A DNA stretch of 47,006 nt from a virus. The translations under genes and the position numbers were made by a program. Positions 32,001 through 36,812 of the stretch are shown piece by piece. The notes under the pieces are model-generated. The model ran no database searches. It saw nothing but the letters and a program-made list of their open reading frames with translations, and was not told the origin of the DNA. The stretch spans positions 1 to 47,006 of IMG/VR virus record IMGVR_UViG_3300042876_000370. One strand, given 5' to 3'. Each line of letters opens with the position of its first letter. The stretch's first letter is position 1.

Positions 32001-32894
32001 CCAGCGGCCACCAGCGCGAACTATGACGCCTTCACCGCGGCCAAAGCCCAGGCCTTCCCGGGGCTGGACGCCCTCTATAAAATCTACTGGACTGCCAAAC
32101 CCGGAGAGCGCACCCTGATCGAAAAGGGCCACCCGGAGATGCAGAAGTACATGAGTTGGAAGACCCAATACCTGGCGCAACACCCGGACCTGATTCCCTA
32201 CGAGATCAGTGAAACCAGCAGCCTGTACGGCGCGCCGGCGCAGGTCCAGCAGTATGTTTATCAATACTGGGCCGGACGCGACCAGCGCTATCCGGGCATC
32301 ATGGACACGCAGGAAAAGTATTTCTCCTTCAGCGACAAAGCCGCGAAGAAGGCCTACCTCACGGCCCACCCCGAGTTATCGGAATATTGGGACTGGCGCA
32401 AGCAGGTTGCCGCGCAGATGCCAACCGCAGCGCCATACATCTTCAGCGCCGAGACCCTGGCCGGGATGATCCTGGGCACCAGCGGCAGCAGCGGGGGCAG
32501 TAGTGGCGGCAAGAGCGCGCCGCAGGTGGACGTACCGGCTCAATTGCGCCGGGTGGTGGTGGAGCATGCCAACGCCGGGACCAAGCTCAGTCTCGGGATT
32601 GAGAGCGAGACTCGCGCGCTGATGGCGAAGGTTGGGGTAAGCGGCTCAATGGAAACCTTCTGGCGGGATATGCTGCCGCAGATCCAACCCCAGGAGCACC
32701 CCCCGGTACTGTCTCAAGACGAGTTAGCCCAAATCCCCCCCGAACTGACCCGGCAACTGACCGCCCTGAAATATGGCGGGAAACCGCTGGGAGCGGGCGG
32801 GCTGGCGCAGGTGGATGCGCTGCGTAAGAAGTTGAACATTCCGACCGACGCGGAAGGCTTCTTACAGGTCTACCTGCTGCCGGCGCTTCAATAA
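17079..32894 (+). CDS. Giant polyvalent protein (5271 aa): GGDEF, metallopeptidase, DarB-like methyltransferase and helicase
   Basis: One uninterrupted frame from ATG 17079 (GGAG 7 bases upstream) covers a third of the genome. Domains by residue: helical N-terminus with a Gly/Ala-rich hydrophobic stretch (268-331); Pro/Ala linker (1395-1460); degenerate GGDEF-like domain (1461-1560, DAVTGLPHYD and WYGDGKLAVVV); GGDEF domain (1585-1735, THDQLTRLWNKLAF, LDVRGLHATNN, RTGGDEF at 1666-1672); polyvalent-associated domain (about 2330-2420, AGYILPDGRLLNL and RPTRAQM); zincin motif HEFFH at 2497-2501; adenine methyltransferase (2908-3100, QQFSTP, EPTAGTGNL at 2936, NPPW at 3005); SF2 helicase of strawberry-notch type (3400-4060, DVGMGKS to 3443, DEAH at 3543, GRVDRTGQ at 4032); hydrophobic IFPYSFWY at 4570; two C-terminal repeats (about 4993-5052 and 5071-5130). 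Methyltransferase plus helicase is the make-up of P1 DarB, a virion anti-restriction protein. Position between portal and scaffold suggests packaging and ejection with DNA. Confidence 0.88.
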   Translation: MTDNSQSKTPILDQYYKDQAAKDAAATGAPAVSNNPNPLGIYEPGQDMGPLRYSPEELDYWQKEYAKTGESIDANWLGNQQQLIYDYHMARPADSYWEEPSTLARWALLDQNLPKEAARPVWMQSDVLQGLYNYLSEQNGNKPWYEWEKLKTTDPVRILLQRMPLPDTGDMPDWEKKAQSIYGNLPPDILNAISSLPDPQKWGEQRALTSEQTAKIREINNFIENPTVEQGTDANGNPIEMVAGISKAEWDAMDLGQKAEYIAMSPTSPYAALVQAPAIGVGMGAVGSVLESVGLKALFSPQGLKNVIAGGAKGLIPGVAFGIAMTAAQQYRPMEALGADPAGVQAKGWFKDLLTSMGFRVAPDASWEDAAMELLNLPMNEIQKQIGWGVMNAADLGKMLRGEAPDTATFEKMVAPEDRDTPEKFKQQYELWKNARLEASRAFYQTDPFKNLTARGVEVRQPGSKEVTQWSPADPNSSVSEYVLDQIAIDIYHKLNAGEPLAPTELAYQPILQTLFGVGGQTSNLIAQVVLDPSDLIPKGISIVSSEASNIATSVIAGKTPNAKLSAAMLEAKGPYSGLKQYQADLKRTPVNEILDNYGWFERTLAGIDETGQRKDLNTVQKGNAISQFFGKLAGLTPESRVFEVVHTTYNSVLNMLDNFRRDTGADPEQMVQFIDRISAPTPEAAIRMAAQAETITVPMKVGGETVSTPLPRQFASPELQPALIALKDQEVKVHDLLSEWRSAEPARDLVRRAAAALEMDEHQVMATMLKGGTEARSLIDLATKKGMADAAGLEGAAKIFYDPTNKARKTAFSSEDFQADLSILLAEGAEKWAIGHFGVKEMGWMNKLNNLMKNAQGLVLFDYNPAYALNNGINNLVTLAWDGLLGSFRGPTYSRLLERFGRPSFTESGLTPAEYGTGQAEAGLGGRKGRAQSIGEEVRKTRWGTGRIADANEFVGGVRGKLGLFNRLSGWMERRTSQIAVATALDEMMGRKWRASADPKSGGYRKLPADLRADLNRIAPGLADKLEKAPARGLNVQEVEREIFSRWNQRSVKDVLSEGEYNLLSKFPAVLEGLETKLRTATDMRGVDQAIDETKTEFQDQVKERLAQSTRAMVEQGKADITVEGTQKILDKIDDVVPNLMEFWGKYQDAMGETAERARNAPTDEEADRIWFQSKREWNQNWRNFEVLQAGTWRGVFEGLGIRSMDAANPANKPYFDFMQSMQDLHDRHQAYFVVRDRELTRFFTAKKNKNITKRDLSNIWADVQRINNEEYIRMVADEDAIQAAADEAFVTQFDQERPESKGSAAQWRSAIRDVRRQMMLSEILYRGGSLPAGLVKEWGVTLRPEIVQEINSLTLNRAEWLIPGNERPGIQKGYADIRRRFLREMLDASNGNPPGKPVAPPPAPTMPPATPIVQTAQKTQPAAPGSAPSPIAEASPVPMTPAAQTGPTAPVLAAPGGIDAVTGLPHYDYAQPKPVAVVDLYDREGAALNQSERMNVLAQTIEAQGIGQAAWYGDGKLAVVVSDLDAARTALQNLADTQEGAFVFGLGARAVDAEIAAGRYKKINQPPERRAATREERLQWLATHDQLTRLWNKLAFDGDGGQIKGDWQERIELNQAMGLPAPVVSVLDVRGLHATNNEIGYDAGDAYLKAIGKAFTDEGLDGYRTGGDEFAAIFDDPAQAKEAMDRVIERINGAIIQVGEKYYVGSAAHYGTGGDFKTAYEGQLAAKRADPRAAEFERATYKLKPASESDLAAQGQPPDTARPGGTAGTDTTPGRTYGGTIEDLDAAERARVDAARASFAAGLNREQHFAKLSPQERVVRESEDFRQAAARLLDELSGGHPEKIKGGPILGSTNPEWYSLLYDSFKKNGQSLNKELLRDALQSIIDKTETEFYAARRNKALGDQYINEAERLVLGSLSENEPVQLWLSHRYRDAMLSFDAVNEQLKAAGLEPYDVLREMQAAGFGEEQANNFYNAYVAYLDGRDPLPGLTTEEAHGLVAGMRAADLVEVTASGEIRTPDDIEALIPEKQALEEKQPSREALRSAVRKAAHEAGFDYDDKHLIASVNKYLEIPEGRVTSVDDLTPEMIDAWVSARSKASKEAEEIKRIAIEQARILDENLEAIRAKYPDEARAHEIKDLLLDFYGDEDFAQASWEDFDLVTRNLAAVTGESVDALRERILASVGDIDLPAHLEQLAELPVQEGLTRRLDEARKALLEETWHDPVAKRFIERYEQEGYYRPTYTNDGNFELHRSEFPSFVGHEAAWEEFKLALSDLKWYEETGEIAASTMKSYRDLLNRRHSGEFLWQDSEGKAMVEKAVQRYGTTEDFGQAGYILPDGRLLNLRRAERDYLEHSGVAAHLLGRNKTSGNADIRDFQRQTNAIRMDASSPSAGNALIFLDMATRPTRAQMRAIENGIAYSPHNYFTIQYDTPGGGYGTFGTTKANALDDLNKMVRQRFDNALFQDRNGATFWDEQGRAHIRLMRDAKRDSNFSTWHHEFFHALLPLLPADMLKVFEKYLADEHGISNLPEGWQNGTKNAKAKEILARANERYLVEGKHVLNLPAQVVAVLDKIKIYMLKVYQQVTGHSIDVPLPDYLTEVFDRLRKEEEVKPVIPEKSFGRIKLGPNEFVDITASNSADWYGRYTEMLRGYSAKAAFAMDSSLSEASKKLHAAGVWNAYEQLNDLRNALLDSGIKRIAIPTDPRNMGLADTRQVAEPPLSPEPVATTATPEGQFNLIPETEGWQLQAQTAQAQKFNPAREDLQSSLFELPQPEGIKPKPAPTTTDLGPLFANQPEPEPSPWVKQAPVAEPAPDRQARLMTALTERIVSQQDLFKTSRDFEDFARSFGFDLDREADLNYAYDLLEGSFNLLTRRLRANMAGLPLVDRLTQLAALEKQLVKARRTLLKSELQQFSTPLTLSEAAGEAADVRPGDVIWEPTAGTGNLVNRFADDKSVSVRVNEIDPQRREVLKLIGFNPTDLDLLSPKWLIGSDKKLLKPNASVQITNPPWGAYSTGKYGQAMPHPIKGMNDWSQRFTYLMMERLAPGGRFVGVMPLNWMYTVDRSSRALNVKKSAFLTYLEENYNVRALIESPAGAYDQRATGVGSLLIVVDKTQNSLKDSNTRLYRWGESAPKDWAEYADLINQIQKRDPEEVKRGQNAARATGLFSDRSFVLPTKQQPTGPDAAGIADPAARRGERTGDPANIGKPIEQPARTEPPAEREPAGGLPVQRPDREAGSINPRPGNELSGIGERIGGQPGGRAADAEQLPTPPEGNNAPVVEGQTPGVPGPLEPGIPEPSGRPGGEQPAALTEDLGVRPVELAPVPAAEPSREDIDYQRKWQATIDAVESAGTFAGYVGRSQARLEAEGYPTHHHPSVVVETKALMGVPYPELEDAYRPTDGVMKAYQSGALSMEGQLDVVWAAIQQNDKHGMGMLVADDVGMGKSRSAAAFALDRIERGQKIVLVVTKNPGNVRNLMNNEFPAIFGEQKTRFVDLSGKNMPDVKNKKEIPIPTYDEPAVYFMSATEFASFGNKLKDLPVQSVIVDEAHTFKSVDDTKQGIFWTGLHEKWNADGVNFLYLTATPATDLMEMKYLYGLKLWTVDGFGDWLGVLTGKMSPEQAKTKAKVFNEAAAYQKQLTEAAAPVLTNVEPLFGGKELGYNFDDNLYYQEGRQKGTGKLIASDRYGSPVEIYSGDATMAAIIGQTLSDILQPGESGQISKYMVDYYKSQAMQAIDEKFPAPKIDKETRDALNTDASDALELLDKKGKKRFGAGRTAFESTLPPEHTEQIMREMKLGGSYMSRDIARNGVEFEAKEIKLTPEQKRRQDERIDFYRQVIAAYQKWGKLNKQKKMDFGVMGKIQDDAKRALFDYRLTQSLPEIDAAIARGEQVVIALVSVGEVDPLQGGHLRSAIDMINHEESHETGDGTYSDPADIPEAQEEKARLLEQAEKLGLGSPIKLLESKYGDRIGFVTGEVTDKARASAMTAFQRNKLDAIVISGAGKTGINLHDITGKRRMHLMVVDFDWSATEFKQELGRVDRTGQKSAPKVTVFHTGNAAELKFISTITNRMKGLGATSKGGSESTGTSALNEQFELGSTYDKEALNEMWRKLPRPDKLLFMDKYFYDNGQPKAELRQTAEAIKKFTMALQSISLDKANQLVKLWMDERAKFTELEAGAAAVKKQMSSGDVLRTTELGPNLTLTEARDATGHRFGVVSGVLTPQMNKLASAFGSTDSEFVNGEWRPKQWREWINFTNTTNNEKVSGLVIPPGKIETIAAMYGTSIKANRSIATALEDIKAGDKLPIVGADMNEWTLRLGTLGARKGKIVIEGARMAQKNPLMNNGARYDAVGSFFYVPEEKLQDFLHRFPLREETPPGALYQEAEAPSVPPGSRRMAANPADDIRAVMTGQAKLEDYGPNVQKFIQAGIAQFVSSYERKAGTPEWMEWFKPTYEAYKARQQPATPAVNAPLGTAESMSQPPTDTAQMMGYLSEVGPVLEKARGEFGKQRATPNSVMNLEQALPPETMKKVRGWAGGVYADLADTKYQAIQHAKMRRDAALLDYTKRTGFDNLLGAIFPYSFWYTHSMVNWAIRALERPSTLINYMRIRNLQNRQQKEANSPGRLEGKIELPFLSQALGGRFFVDPMRQIYPFEQMLRPFENFAADKNQAEKRAAQLITYQAENETITSAEAQTAITSKAGPLWERAYNQAELEIKDVQPGELSSQWQPGQSRDWVDLAFQVLSPSLPLSLGYNLATGRQMGSLPVQRFVQNVTSPFGIGGPRGFMLTRDKFDDYREDRELANMAGEGLISTDEAKRAMIDRVGPAFAQAQQRVAKTTSVQYWLSSLAADLYPEGEQHNRELHDEYLKALQQKVMGDKQALNKFYDEYPEYEARNASFDEPEPRLRQMLISQIWDKYGELNKLNQDAAQKQLGEKFGNAFVNKETRSYDSIDTQTLGFWAKTLGAKTPAKVAAPETPLQGVPAATSANYDAFTAAKAQAFPGLDALYKIYWTAKPGERTLIEKGHPEMQKYMSWKTQYLAQHPDLIPYEISETSSLYGAPAQVQQYVYQYWAGRDQRYPGIMDTQEKYFSFSDKAAKKAYLTAHPELSEYWDWRKQVAAQMPTAAPYIFSAETLAGMILGTSGSSGGSSGGKSAPQVDVPAQLRRVVVEHANAGTKLSLGIESETRALMAKVGVSGSMETFWRDMLPQIQPQEHPPVLSQDELAQIPPELTRQLTALKYGGKPLGAGGLAQVDALRKKLNIPTDAEGFLQVYLLPALQ
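22192..22539 (+). CDS. Candidate nested gene 1 (+1 frame, inside the giant gene)
   Basis: A 115-aa Pro/Ser/Thr-rich ORF (MSDQQPITGPAETSKPP...) lies in the +1 frame where the giant protein leaves its GGDEF domain and enters a linker. AGGAGA sits 8-9 bases before the ATG. Codons in this frame favour G and C at the third position, but so do those of the giant frame here, so codon use does not decide. The product looks disordered except for PRAQAERLGLIPPRD. Evidence for translation is the ribosome site and the shared relative frame with nested gene 2. Confidence 0.35.
   Translation: MSDQQPITGPAETSKPPTKDSSQPSAPTRAPQSSSVPPTNSNPPVKVILPPKGSHLIPRAQAERLGLIPPRDAPTAEPSKTLTPPSAPESTPPAPASPPASTESNTLPSSAPKSE
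26548..27165 (+). CDS. Candidate nested gene 2 (+1 frame, inside the giant gene)
   Basis: A 205-aa ORF in the +1 frame begins at ATG 26548 with AGAGAGGT about 5 bases upstream. Residues 1-60 are Pro/Ser-rich; residues 65-165 look folded and helical (NPLEDYLFSGPIEKQDLST, SPEDVQRMLNNC, WWKGKPQAFRDRWNQEYP). From about 26735 to 27100 this frame uses the genome's usual codons (CTG, GAG, AAC, CAG, CCG), while the giant frame over the same bases uses many GGA, CCA, CGA, GCA and TTA codons and encodes a Gly/Pro-rich linker between the methyltransferase and helicase domains. That contrast suggests the nested frame is under selection. Function unknown. Confidence 0.55.
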   Translation: MLPEQPDSSAIGASSFPPSNNPPAPMPPELPTQPPAEVSEPATPPTLESPSSNPPEPNPQQSENPLEDYLFSGPIEKQDLSTQDLVTNYLGLGSELADSPEDVQRMLNNCQPRQKVTTPPWWKGKPQAFRDRWNQEYPNRVDDLAESSPQLLQKTWEYGLLSSPQSQPQSPAEKILTTSASGRQRLMQLRALELLLDMWGEARQG

Positions 32895-32900
32895 GAATGA

Positions 32901-32929
32901 TTGACTTTGTTCTAGAATCGTTATAAACT
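32901..32929 (+). promoter_or_regulatory. Late promoter 2 (sigma70-like)
   Basis: TTGACT at 32901-32906 is 17 bases from TAAACT at 32924-32929 (or 15 from TATAAA at 32922-32927). It lies directly after the stop of the giant gene and before the second leader terminator. It would give separate, stronger expression of scaffold and capsid. Confidence 0.55.
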
Positions 32930-32952
32930 GAGAGTGCTTGAAAGAAGGCCAA

Positions 32953-32986
32953 GGCCCGAAGCATATTGCTTCGGGCCATTTCGTTT
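32953..32986 (+). terminator. Leader terminator 2, before the scaffold/capsid genes
   Basis: A perfect 10-bp stem (GGCCCGAAGC / GCTTCGGGCC) with a 5-nt loop is followed by ATTTCGTTT. The flanks match terminator 1 at 11598 and the inner five pairs differ with compensating changes. The scaffold ribosome site AAGGAG follows at once. Confidence 0.78.
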
Positions 32987-32998
32987 AAGGAGTGTTGA

Positions 32999-33703
32999 AT
33001 GGAGAACCTGGCTAAAAGCTTATTTGGGCAGCAACCGGCCGGCCAGCCGGGCAACGCTTCGCAGCCTGTAACCCAGGGCTCGGAGCCAGCCGCCGCGAGT
33101 GAGACCCAAGCACCCCCGGACCTGACCACGCTGCTGCGTGAGATCCAAGAGATCAAGAGCAAGCTTCCTGAGACTGTTAAGTCAGCCATCCAGGAAAACA
33201 ACCGCAGCCAGCAAGCCGCCCGGGATCGTCAGACAGCGGAAATTGATAAACGGTTTAAAGCGCGCATGGCCGAGATCCAACAGATCACCGGCGCCCAGGC
33301 CACCCAAGAGCAGGCAACCCGCCTGCGCGAGAACGTGGCTCAAGAAGTCGTCGCTGAAAATCCGTCCCAGCCTTCAACGCCGGCACCCGGCCAGGTGCCC
33401 ACGAGTGGAGCGGGACAATCAACCGCTGACTGGAAGCTCCGCATGCTGGACCTGATCCAGAAGGAAACCGGCGTCACCCTGGCGCCCGCTGACCCCGAGT
33501 TGCAAGCGCAGCAGGACAGCGACGACCCGGTAGCGCTGATGACCACACTCCGAGCGGCGGCCACCGCGAAGAAAGAACGAACCCAACGGGAGGCCCAGGG
33601 GCGCAGCGGTCCATTGGACAGCAGCGCGCCGGCGGGCAACCCCATCGCAAACATAACCGACCGGGATCAACTTTGGAAGCTGGCCCGGCAGAAAAGGAGC
33701 TAA
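32999..33703 (+). CDS. Scaffolding protein
   Basis: The 234-aa protein directly precedes the capsid gene. It is low in hydrophobics and rich in Gln, Ala and Pro, with a central helical coiled coil (about 40-115, LLREIQEIKSKLPETVKSA) and a Pro linker, then a C-terminal helix-rich part ending DQLWKLARQKRS, a basic helix like those by which scaffolds bind capsid protein. Length and position suit a phage scaffold. RBS AAGGAG is 6 bases before the ATG. Confidence 0.65.
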   Translation: MENLAKSLFGQQPAGQPGNASQPVTQGSEPAAASETQAPPDLTTLLREIQEIKSKLPETVKSAIQENNRSQQAARDRQTAEIDKRFKARMAEIQQITGAQATQEQATRLRENVAQEVVAENPSQPSTPAPGQVPTSGAGQSTADWKLRMLDLIQKETGVTLAPADPELQAQQDSDDPVALMTTLRAAATAKKERTQREAQGRSGPLDSSAPAGNPIANITDRDQLWKLARQKRS

Positions 33704-33706
33704 CCT

Positions 33707-34714
33707 ATGGCGGGAATCACATTAACGCAGCTCGCCCAGGTGCAGAAAGACCCGGAAGTAAAGTTCATCGAACTGTCCCTCCTGCGGGAGAGCCGGGTGA
33801 TGAACTACATCTCTTTCGAGAATGTCAGCAACCTGAAGGTAGCCGCGCAGTATTGGCAAAAATTGCCGACTGGCGGAAGCTGGCGCCAGGTCAACGCAGG
33901 CTACACCTCTGCGGAAGACGGCCAGCTCGCCGAAGCCGAAGAGTATTTGTACGCCTTCGGTGGTGACATCACGTTTGACACGGTTCTTGAGAAGATCAAG
34001 GACGTGGCGCGTGATCCCATCCAATTGCAGGTGGAGGGCAAATTGCGCTCCATGGCCCTGCAGTGGAATGACAAACTGATCAACGGCGATGTTGGGACAG
34101 AACCCAACTCGTTCGACGGTTTGAAAAAGCGGGTAGCCGGTCTCCCCACTCGCCAGACCGTGTATTGGGCGGCCTCCAACGCCGCACCCCTGGACCCCAC
34201 CGCCAGCGCCGCGAACGCCCGCAGCTTCTTCAACCGGCTGCGCACCGCAAAACGCTACTGCAACGGCGGGCAGGTCGATGCGATCCTGTGCAATGAAGAT
34301 TTCGTCCTGGGGATCGCTGCCGCGCTGCTCTACCTGCAATCGGCCGGCAATTACCTCACGATCACCAAGGATCAATTCGATCTGGAAGTGGTCAGTTATC
34401 AGGGCATCCCCCTGGTAGACATGGGGTACAAAGAGGACCTCTCGACCGAGATCCTCACCACCACCGAAACCGCGGGCGACGCCGGCGCCGATTCGATGAG
34501 CCAATACTTTGTCGCCTTTAATAACAAAGAAGGCGTGCATGGCATTCAGCTCAACGATTTCACCGCCTACGATCCGCTGAAGGGCGCGGAAATGGAGAGC
34601 AAGCCCTCCAAACTGAAGCGGATTGACTGGTGGAACGGGATTGCCAACTTCGGCACGCGCTCCATGGTGCGCGCCCGCAACTTGAGCAACCTGGCCGGGT
34701 TCACGGAGAAATAA
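33707..34714 (+). CDS. Major capsid protein (HK97-fold type)
   Basis: The 335-aa protein has the course of an HK97-fold capsid protein: N-terminal helix (TLTQLAQVQKDPEVKFIEL), E-loop strand region with WRQVNAGYTSAEDG, spine helix region (VLEKIKDVARDPIQLQVEG), then LINGDVGTEPNSFDGLKKR, a segment common in podovirus-like capsids, and C-terminal A-domain strands (VVSYQGIPLVDMG). It follows the scaffold gene with a 3-base gap, and late promoter 2 upstream would give high expression. Confidence 0.8.
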   Translation: MAGITLTQLAQVQKDPEVKFIELSLLRESRVMNYISFENVSNLKVAAQYWQKLPTGGSWRQVNAGYTSAEDGQLAEAEEYLYAFGGDITFDTVLEKIKDVARDPIQLQVEGKLRSMALQWNDKLINGDVGTEPNSFDGLKKRVAGLPTRQTVYWAASNAAPLDPTASAANARSFFNRLRTAKRYCNGGQVDAILCNEDFVLGIAAALLYLQSAGNYLTITKDQFDLEVVSYQGIPLVDMGYKEDLSTEILTTTETAGDAGADSMSQYFVAFNNKEGVHGIQLNDFTAYDPLKGAEMESKPSKLKRIDWWNGIANFGTRSMVRARNLSNLAGFTEK

Positions 34715-34715
34715 G

Positions 34716-35123
34716 ATGAGCGTATTTGATGCCAACTTAATGCTTCGCACGACCGGCACCCTGACCGCTGACGAATCGGTAGGCCCGGTCACCATCTACG
34801 GCGGACGCCGCAAGGGCTACGCCGCACGCATCATTGTGCCCTCTGCTTATGGGGCCAATGACACCATTCAGGCCAAGGTGTATACGTCCACGGACGGTAG
34901 CACCTATAACCTGATCGCGCAATCGGTCGGCGCTGTCAAGCCTGGCTCGACTGGGGTTGAACTGATCGTCCCGTTCACCCCGCCCCCGGGCAAAACCTAC
35001 GTCAAGGTCGAACTTGATGTCACCGTCGCCAGCACCACCGCCACCTTCGGCACCACCATGGTCGGCATCATCGACAATCCTGGGTTTGCTCAGGACCGCG
35101 ACGCGGGCGCCGAGTTCCGCTAA
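34716..35123 (+). CDS. Head decoration-like beta-rich protein
   Basis: The 135-aa protein starts one base after the capsid stop. It is Thr/Val/Gly-rich with alternating strands (IYGGRRKGYAARIIVP, AKVYTSTDGSTYNLIAQS) and ends DRDAGAEFR. All-beta proteins at this place are often decoration or head-fibre proteins. No family recognised. A hairpin follows. Confidence 0.5.
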   Translation: MSVFDANLMLRTTGTLTADESVGPVTIYGGRRKGYAARIIVPSAYGANDTIQAKVYTSTDGSTYNLIAQSVGAVKPGSTGVELIVPFTPPPGKTYVKVELDVTVASTTATFGTTMVGIIDNPGFAQDRDAGAEFR

Positions 35124-35143
35124 ACCAGCAGCACAACGAAAGG

Positions 35144-35167
35144 AAGGCGGGTCGCAAGGCCCGCCTT
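35144..35167 (+). terminator. Hairpin after the capsid genes (partial terminator)
   Basis: An 8-bp perfect inverted repeat (AAGGCGGG / CCCGCCTT) with an 8-nt loop lies between the decoration-like gene and the glycosyltransferase-like gene. Only TTACGCTTATG follows, so read-through is likely. It may lower expression of downstream genes relative to the capsid. Confidence 0.5.
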
Positions 35168-35173
35168 ACGCTT

Positions 35174-35893
35174 ATGCCCAGTGTATTTTTAGGCACGCCT
35201 ACCACCCGCGACTTCAGCCCGCAGTATGTCACCAGCCTTTTCCGCACCCAGCTCAAGGGCGCGCTGGCCTTTCATACCCTGGTCGGCCAGGCCATTGAAA
35301 TTGGCAGAAACCGGATTGTAGAGACCTTTCTTGCCAATAAGATGGACTACCTCTTGATGCACGACAGTGATGCCACCTGGCACCCAGGCGCGGTGCAGCG
35401 ATTAGTAGAGCGCGGGCTGCCAGTGGTAACGGGCGTGATCTTCAAGCGCAGCCTCCCCACGGTGCCGACGATCGGCCGCGATGTGGGGCCAAGCCCAAGC
35501 GATGAGCGCAATCACCTCTACAGTTTTGCCGACACCATCAACCAGATCCAGCGGGTCGTAGTGCGCGAGAAGATTGGACCCGAGACTCCCAATGAGCTGC
35601 TGCTGCCGAAACACCCGGACGACCTGCAAGAGATCGACGGTTGCGGCGCGCACTTCTGCCTGATCCGGCGGGACGTGCTGGAGACAATCGGCAAACCCTG
35701 GTACCGCGCGACCGGGACCAACGCCGGCGAGGACTTTGATTTCTGCCGGCGGGTGAAGGCGGCTGGCTTTCCGCTGTACGTAGATTACAGCGTCTTCACC
35801 GGGCATGTGCTCGGGCCGAGCCTGGAGCTGGGCCTGCGCGAGTTTCTGCTGTTCTCGGACCATAAGGAGATCAACACGCTATGGATGGCTTAA
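35174..35893 (+). CDS. Glycosyltransferase family 2-like protein
   Basis: The 239-aa protein has a GT-A-like pattern: MDYLLMHDSDATWHPGAVQRL, with a DSD that can serve as the metal-binding DxD, then GLPVVTGVIFKR, GCGAHFCLIRRDVLE, and TNAGEDFDFCRRVKAAGFPLYV, where ED precedes a helix as in GT2 acceptor sites. It lacks transmembrane segments. It is followed by two membrane-protein genes. Phage-borne GT2 enzymes usually modify host surface glycans or phage proteins; here the gene lies inside the structural operon, which suggests late action or virion glycosylation. Confidence 0.65.
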   Translation: MPSVFLGTPTTRDFSPQYVTSLFRTQLKGALAFHTLVGQAIEIGRNRIVETFLANKMDYLLMHDSDATWHPGAVQRLVERGLPVVTGVIFKRSLPTVPTIGRDVGPSPSDERNHLYSFADTINQIQRVVVREKIGPETPNELLLPKHPDDLQEIDGCGAHFCLIRRDVLETIGKPWYRATGTNAGEDFDFCRRVKAAGFPLYVDYSVFTGHVLGPSLELGLREFLLFSDHKEINTLWMA

Positions 35894-35973
35894 CGATTGG
35901 GATTGGCGTGGTGATCGGGCTCATCATCATTGGGTTGATCCAGGACCATTGGGACCACCGGAGGCAGGTATGA
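35881..35973 (+). CDS. Small single-span membrane protein (30 aa)
   Basis: ATG 35881 lies 13 bases inside the end of the glycosyltransferase-like gene, with AAGGAG at 35862-35867, and the stop overlaps the next ATG (ATGA). The peptide is one hydrophobic helix (GIGVVIGLIIIGLI) followed by DHWDHRRQV. Overlaps on both sides support it, but it is very short. Confidence 0.45.
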   Translation: MDGLTIGIGVVIGLIIIGLIQDHWDHRRQV

Positions 35974-36812
35974 GCCTGCTGCTGGCGCTGGTATGCGCCT
36001 GGTGCTTCGAGCGGGCCGCCATGATTATCTCGGCCCCCAACTACGGCAGCCCCTACAACGGCTTTGGCGCGATTGACCTGACCTATCGCCAGGAGATCAA
36101 GGCGCCCATGAGTTACCGGGTATTGGTGCCTTTCCTGGTCAGATGGATCGAACGCCTCACCCACCTGCCCCGGGTAGGGATCTATCAGGGCTGCAAGCTG
36201 GTCCTCAATACCCTGATGTTTTGGTCGGTTGGCCAGGCGTTCGGGCTAAACGCGGCATTATTGACCGGATTACTATTATTACTCACCGTCAAATTTGATT
36301 ATTGGAGCTGGGCGCCAGAGGTCGCAGGGGTGGCCCTTGCAATGACAGGCGAATGGTCGTATGCCCTGACCGGGGGAGTGTTGGCCGCGTTCTCCAAAGA
36401 GACCGCTTTATTGGTACCGGTTGCTTTTTTCTTGCGGACCATGGACCCGGTTGGCAGCGTGATTGTGCTGATGGGAACGGGTTTGGTATTTATAGGGGTG
36501 CGCCTGGCGGTAGGGGAGCGCGAATTGTATTGTGAGCGTTTCCAGGTCCACTACAACCTAGGATTGTTTAAACACTTTTTGCAGCGCGACTTCTGGCGCC
36601 AGGGCCAGTGGTATCACCAGGATATTTTTATTGCGGTTGCGCTGACCGGGCTGGTGGTGGCGGGCGCAATCGCACAGCCTTCGCTTGTTCAGCTTGTACC
36701 ACTGGCGCTTCTGGCCGCAGGCTGGACCCTGGCGAAGGCCGATGAAACGCGGGTATTTGCGGCAGTTTTGCCGTTTATCGCATCCTTTCTGTTAGGAGGT
36801 TGGTATGGATAA
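35970..36812 (+). CDS. Polytopic membrane protein, possible GT-C-type glycosyltransferase
   Basis: The 280-aa protein has about seven or eight transmembrane segments. It starts MSLLLALVCAWCFERAA, has a loop with NGFGAIDLTYRQEIKAP, then YRVLVPFLVRWIERL, and near the C-terminus ETRVFAAVLPFIASF, a pattern typical of GT-C-like polytopic glycan enzymes. Together with the GT2-like gene just upstream it resembles the GtrB/GtrC pairs of seroconverting phages, which glucosylate the host O-antigen. There is no GtrA-like flippase. ATGA overlap upstream. Confidence 0.5.
   Translation: MSLLLALVCAWCFERAAMIISAPNYGSPYNGFGAIDLTYRQEIKAPMSYRVLVPFLVRWIERLTHLPRVGIYQGCKLVLNTLMFWSVGQAFGLNAALLTGLLLLLTVKFDYWSWAPEVAGVALAMTGEWSYALTGGVLAAFSKETALLVPVAFFLRTMDPVGSVIVLMGTGLVFIGVRLAVGERELYCERFQVHYNLGLFKHFLQRDFWRQGQWYHQDIFIAVALTGLVVAGAIAQPSLVQLVPLALLAAGWTLAKADETRVFAAVLPFIASFLLGGWYG

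Noticed and set aside
33722-34795. 357-aa minus-strand ORF
   Set aside because: Antisense to the capsid gene; composition is that of a mirror reading.
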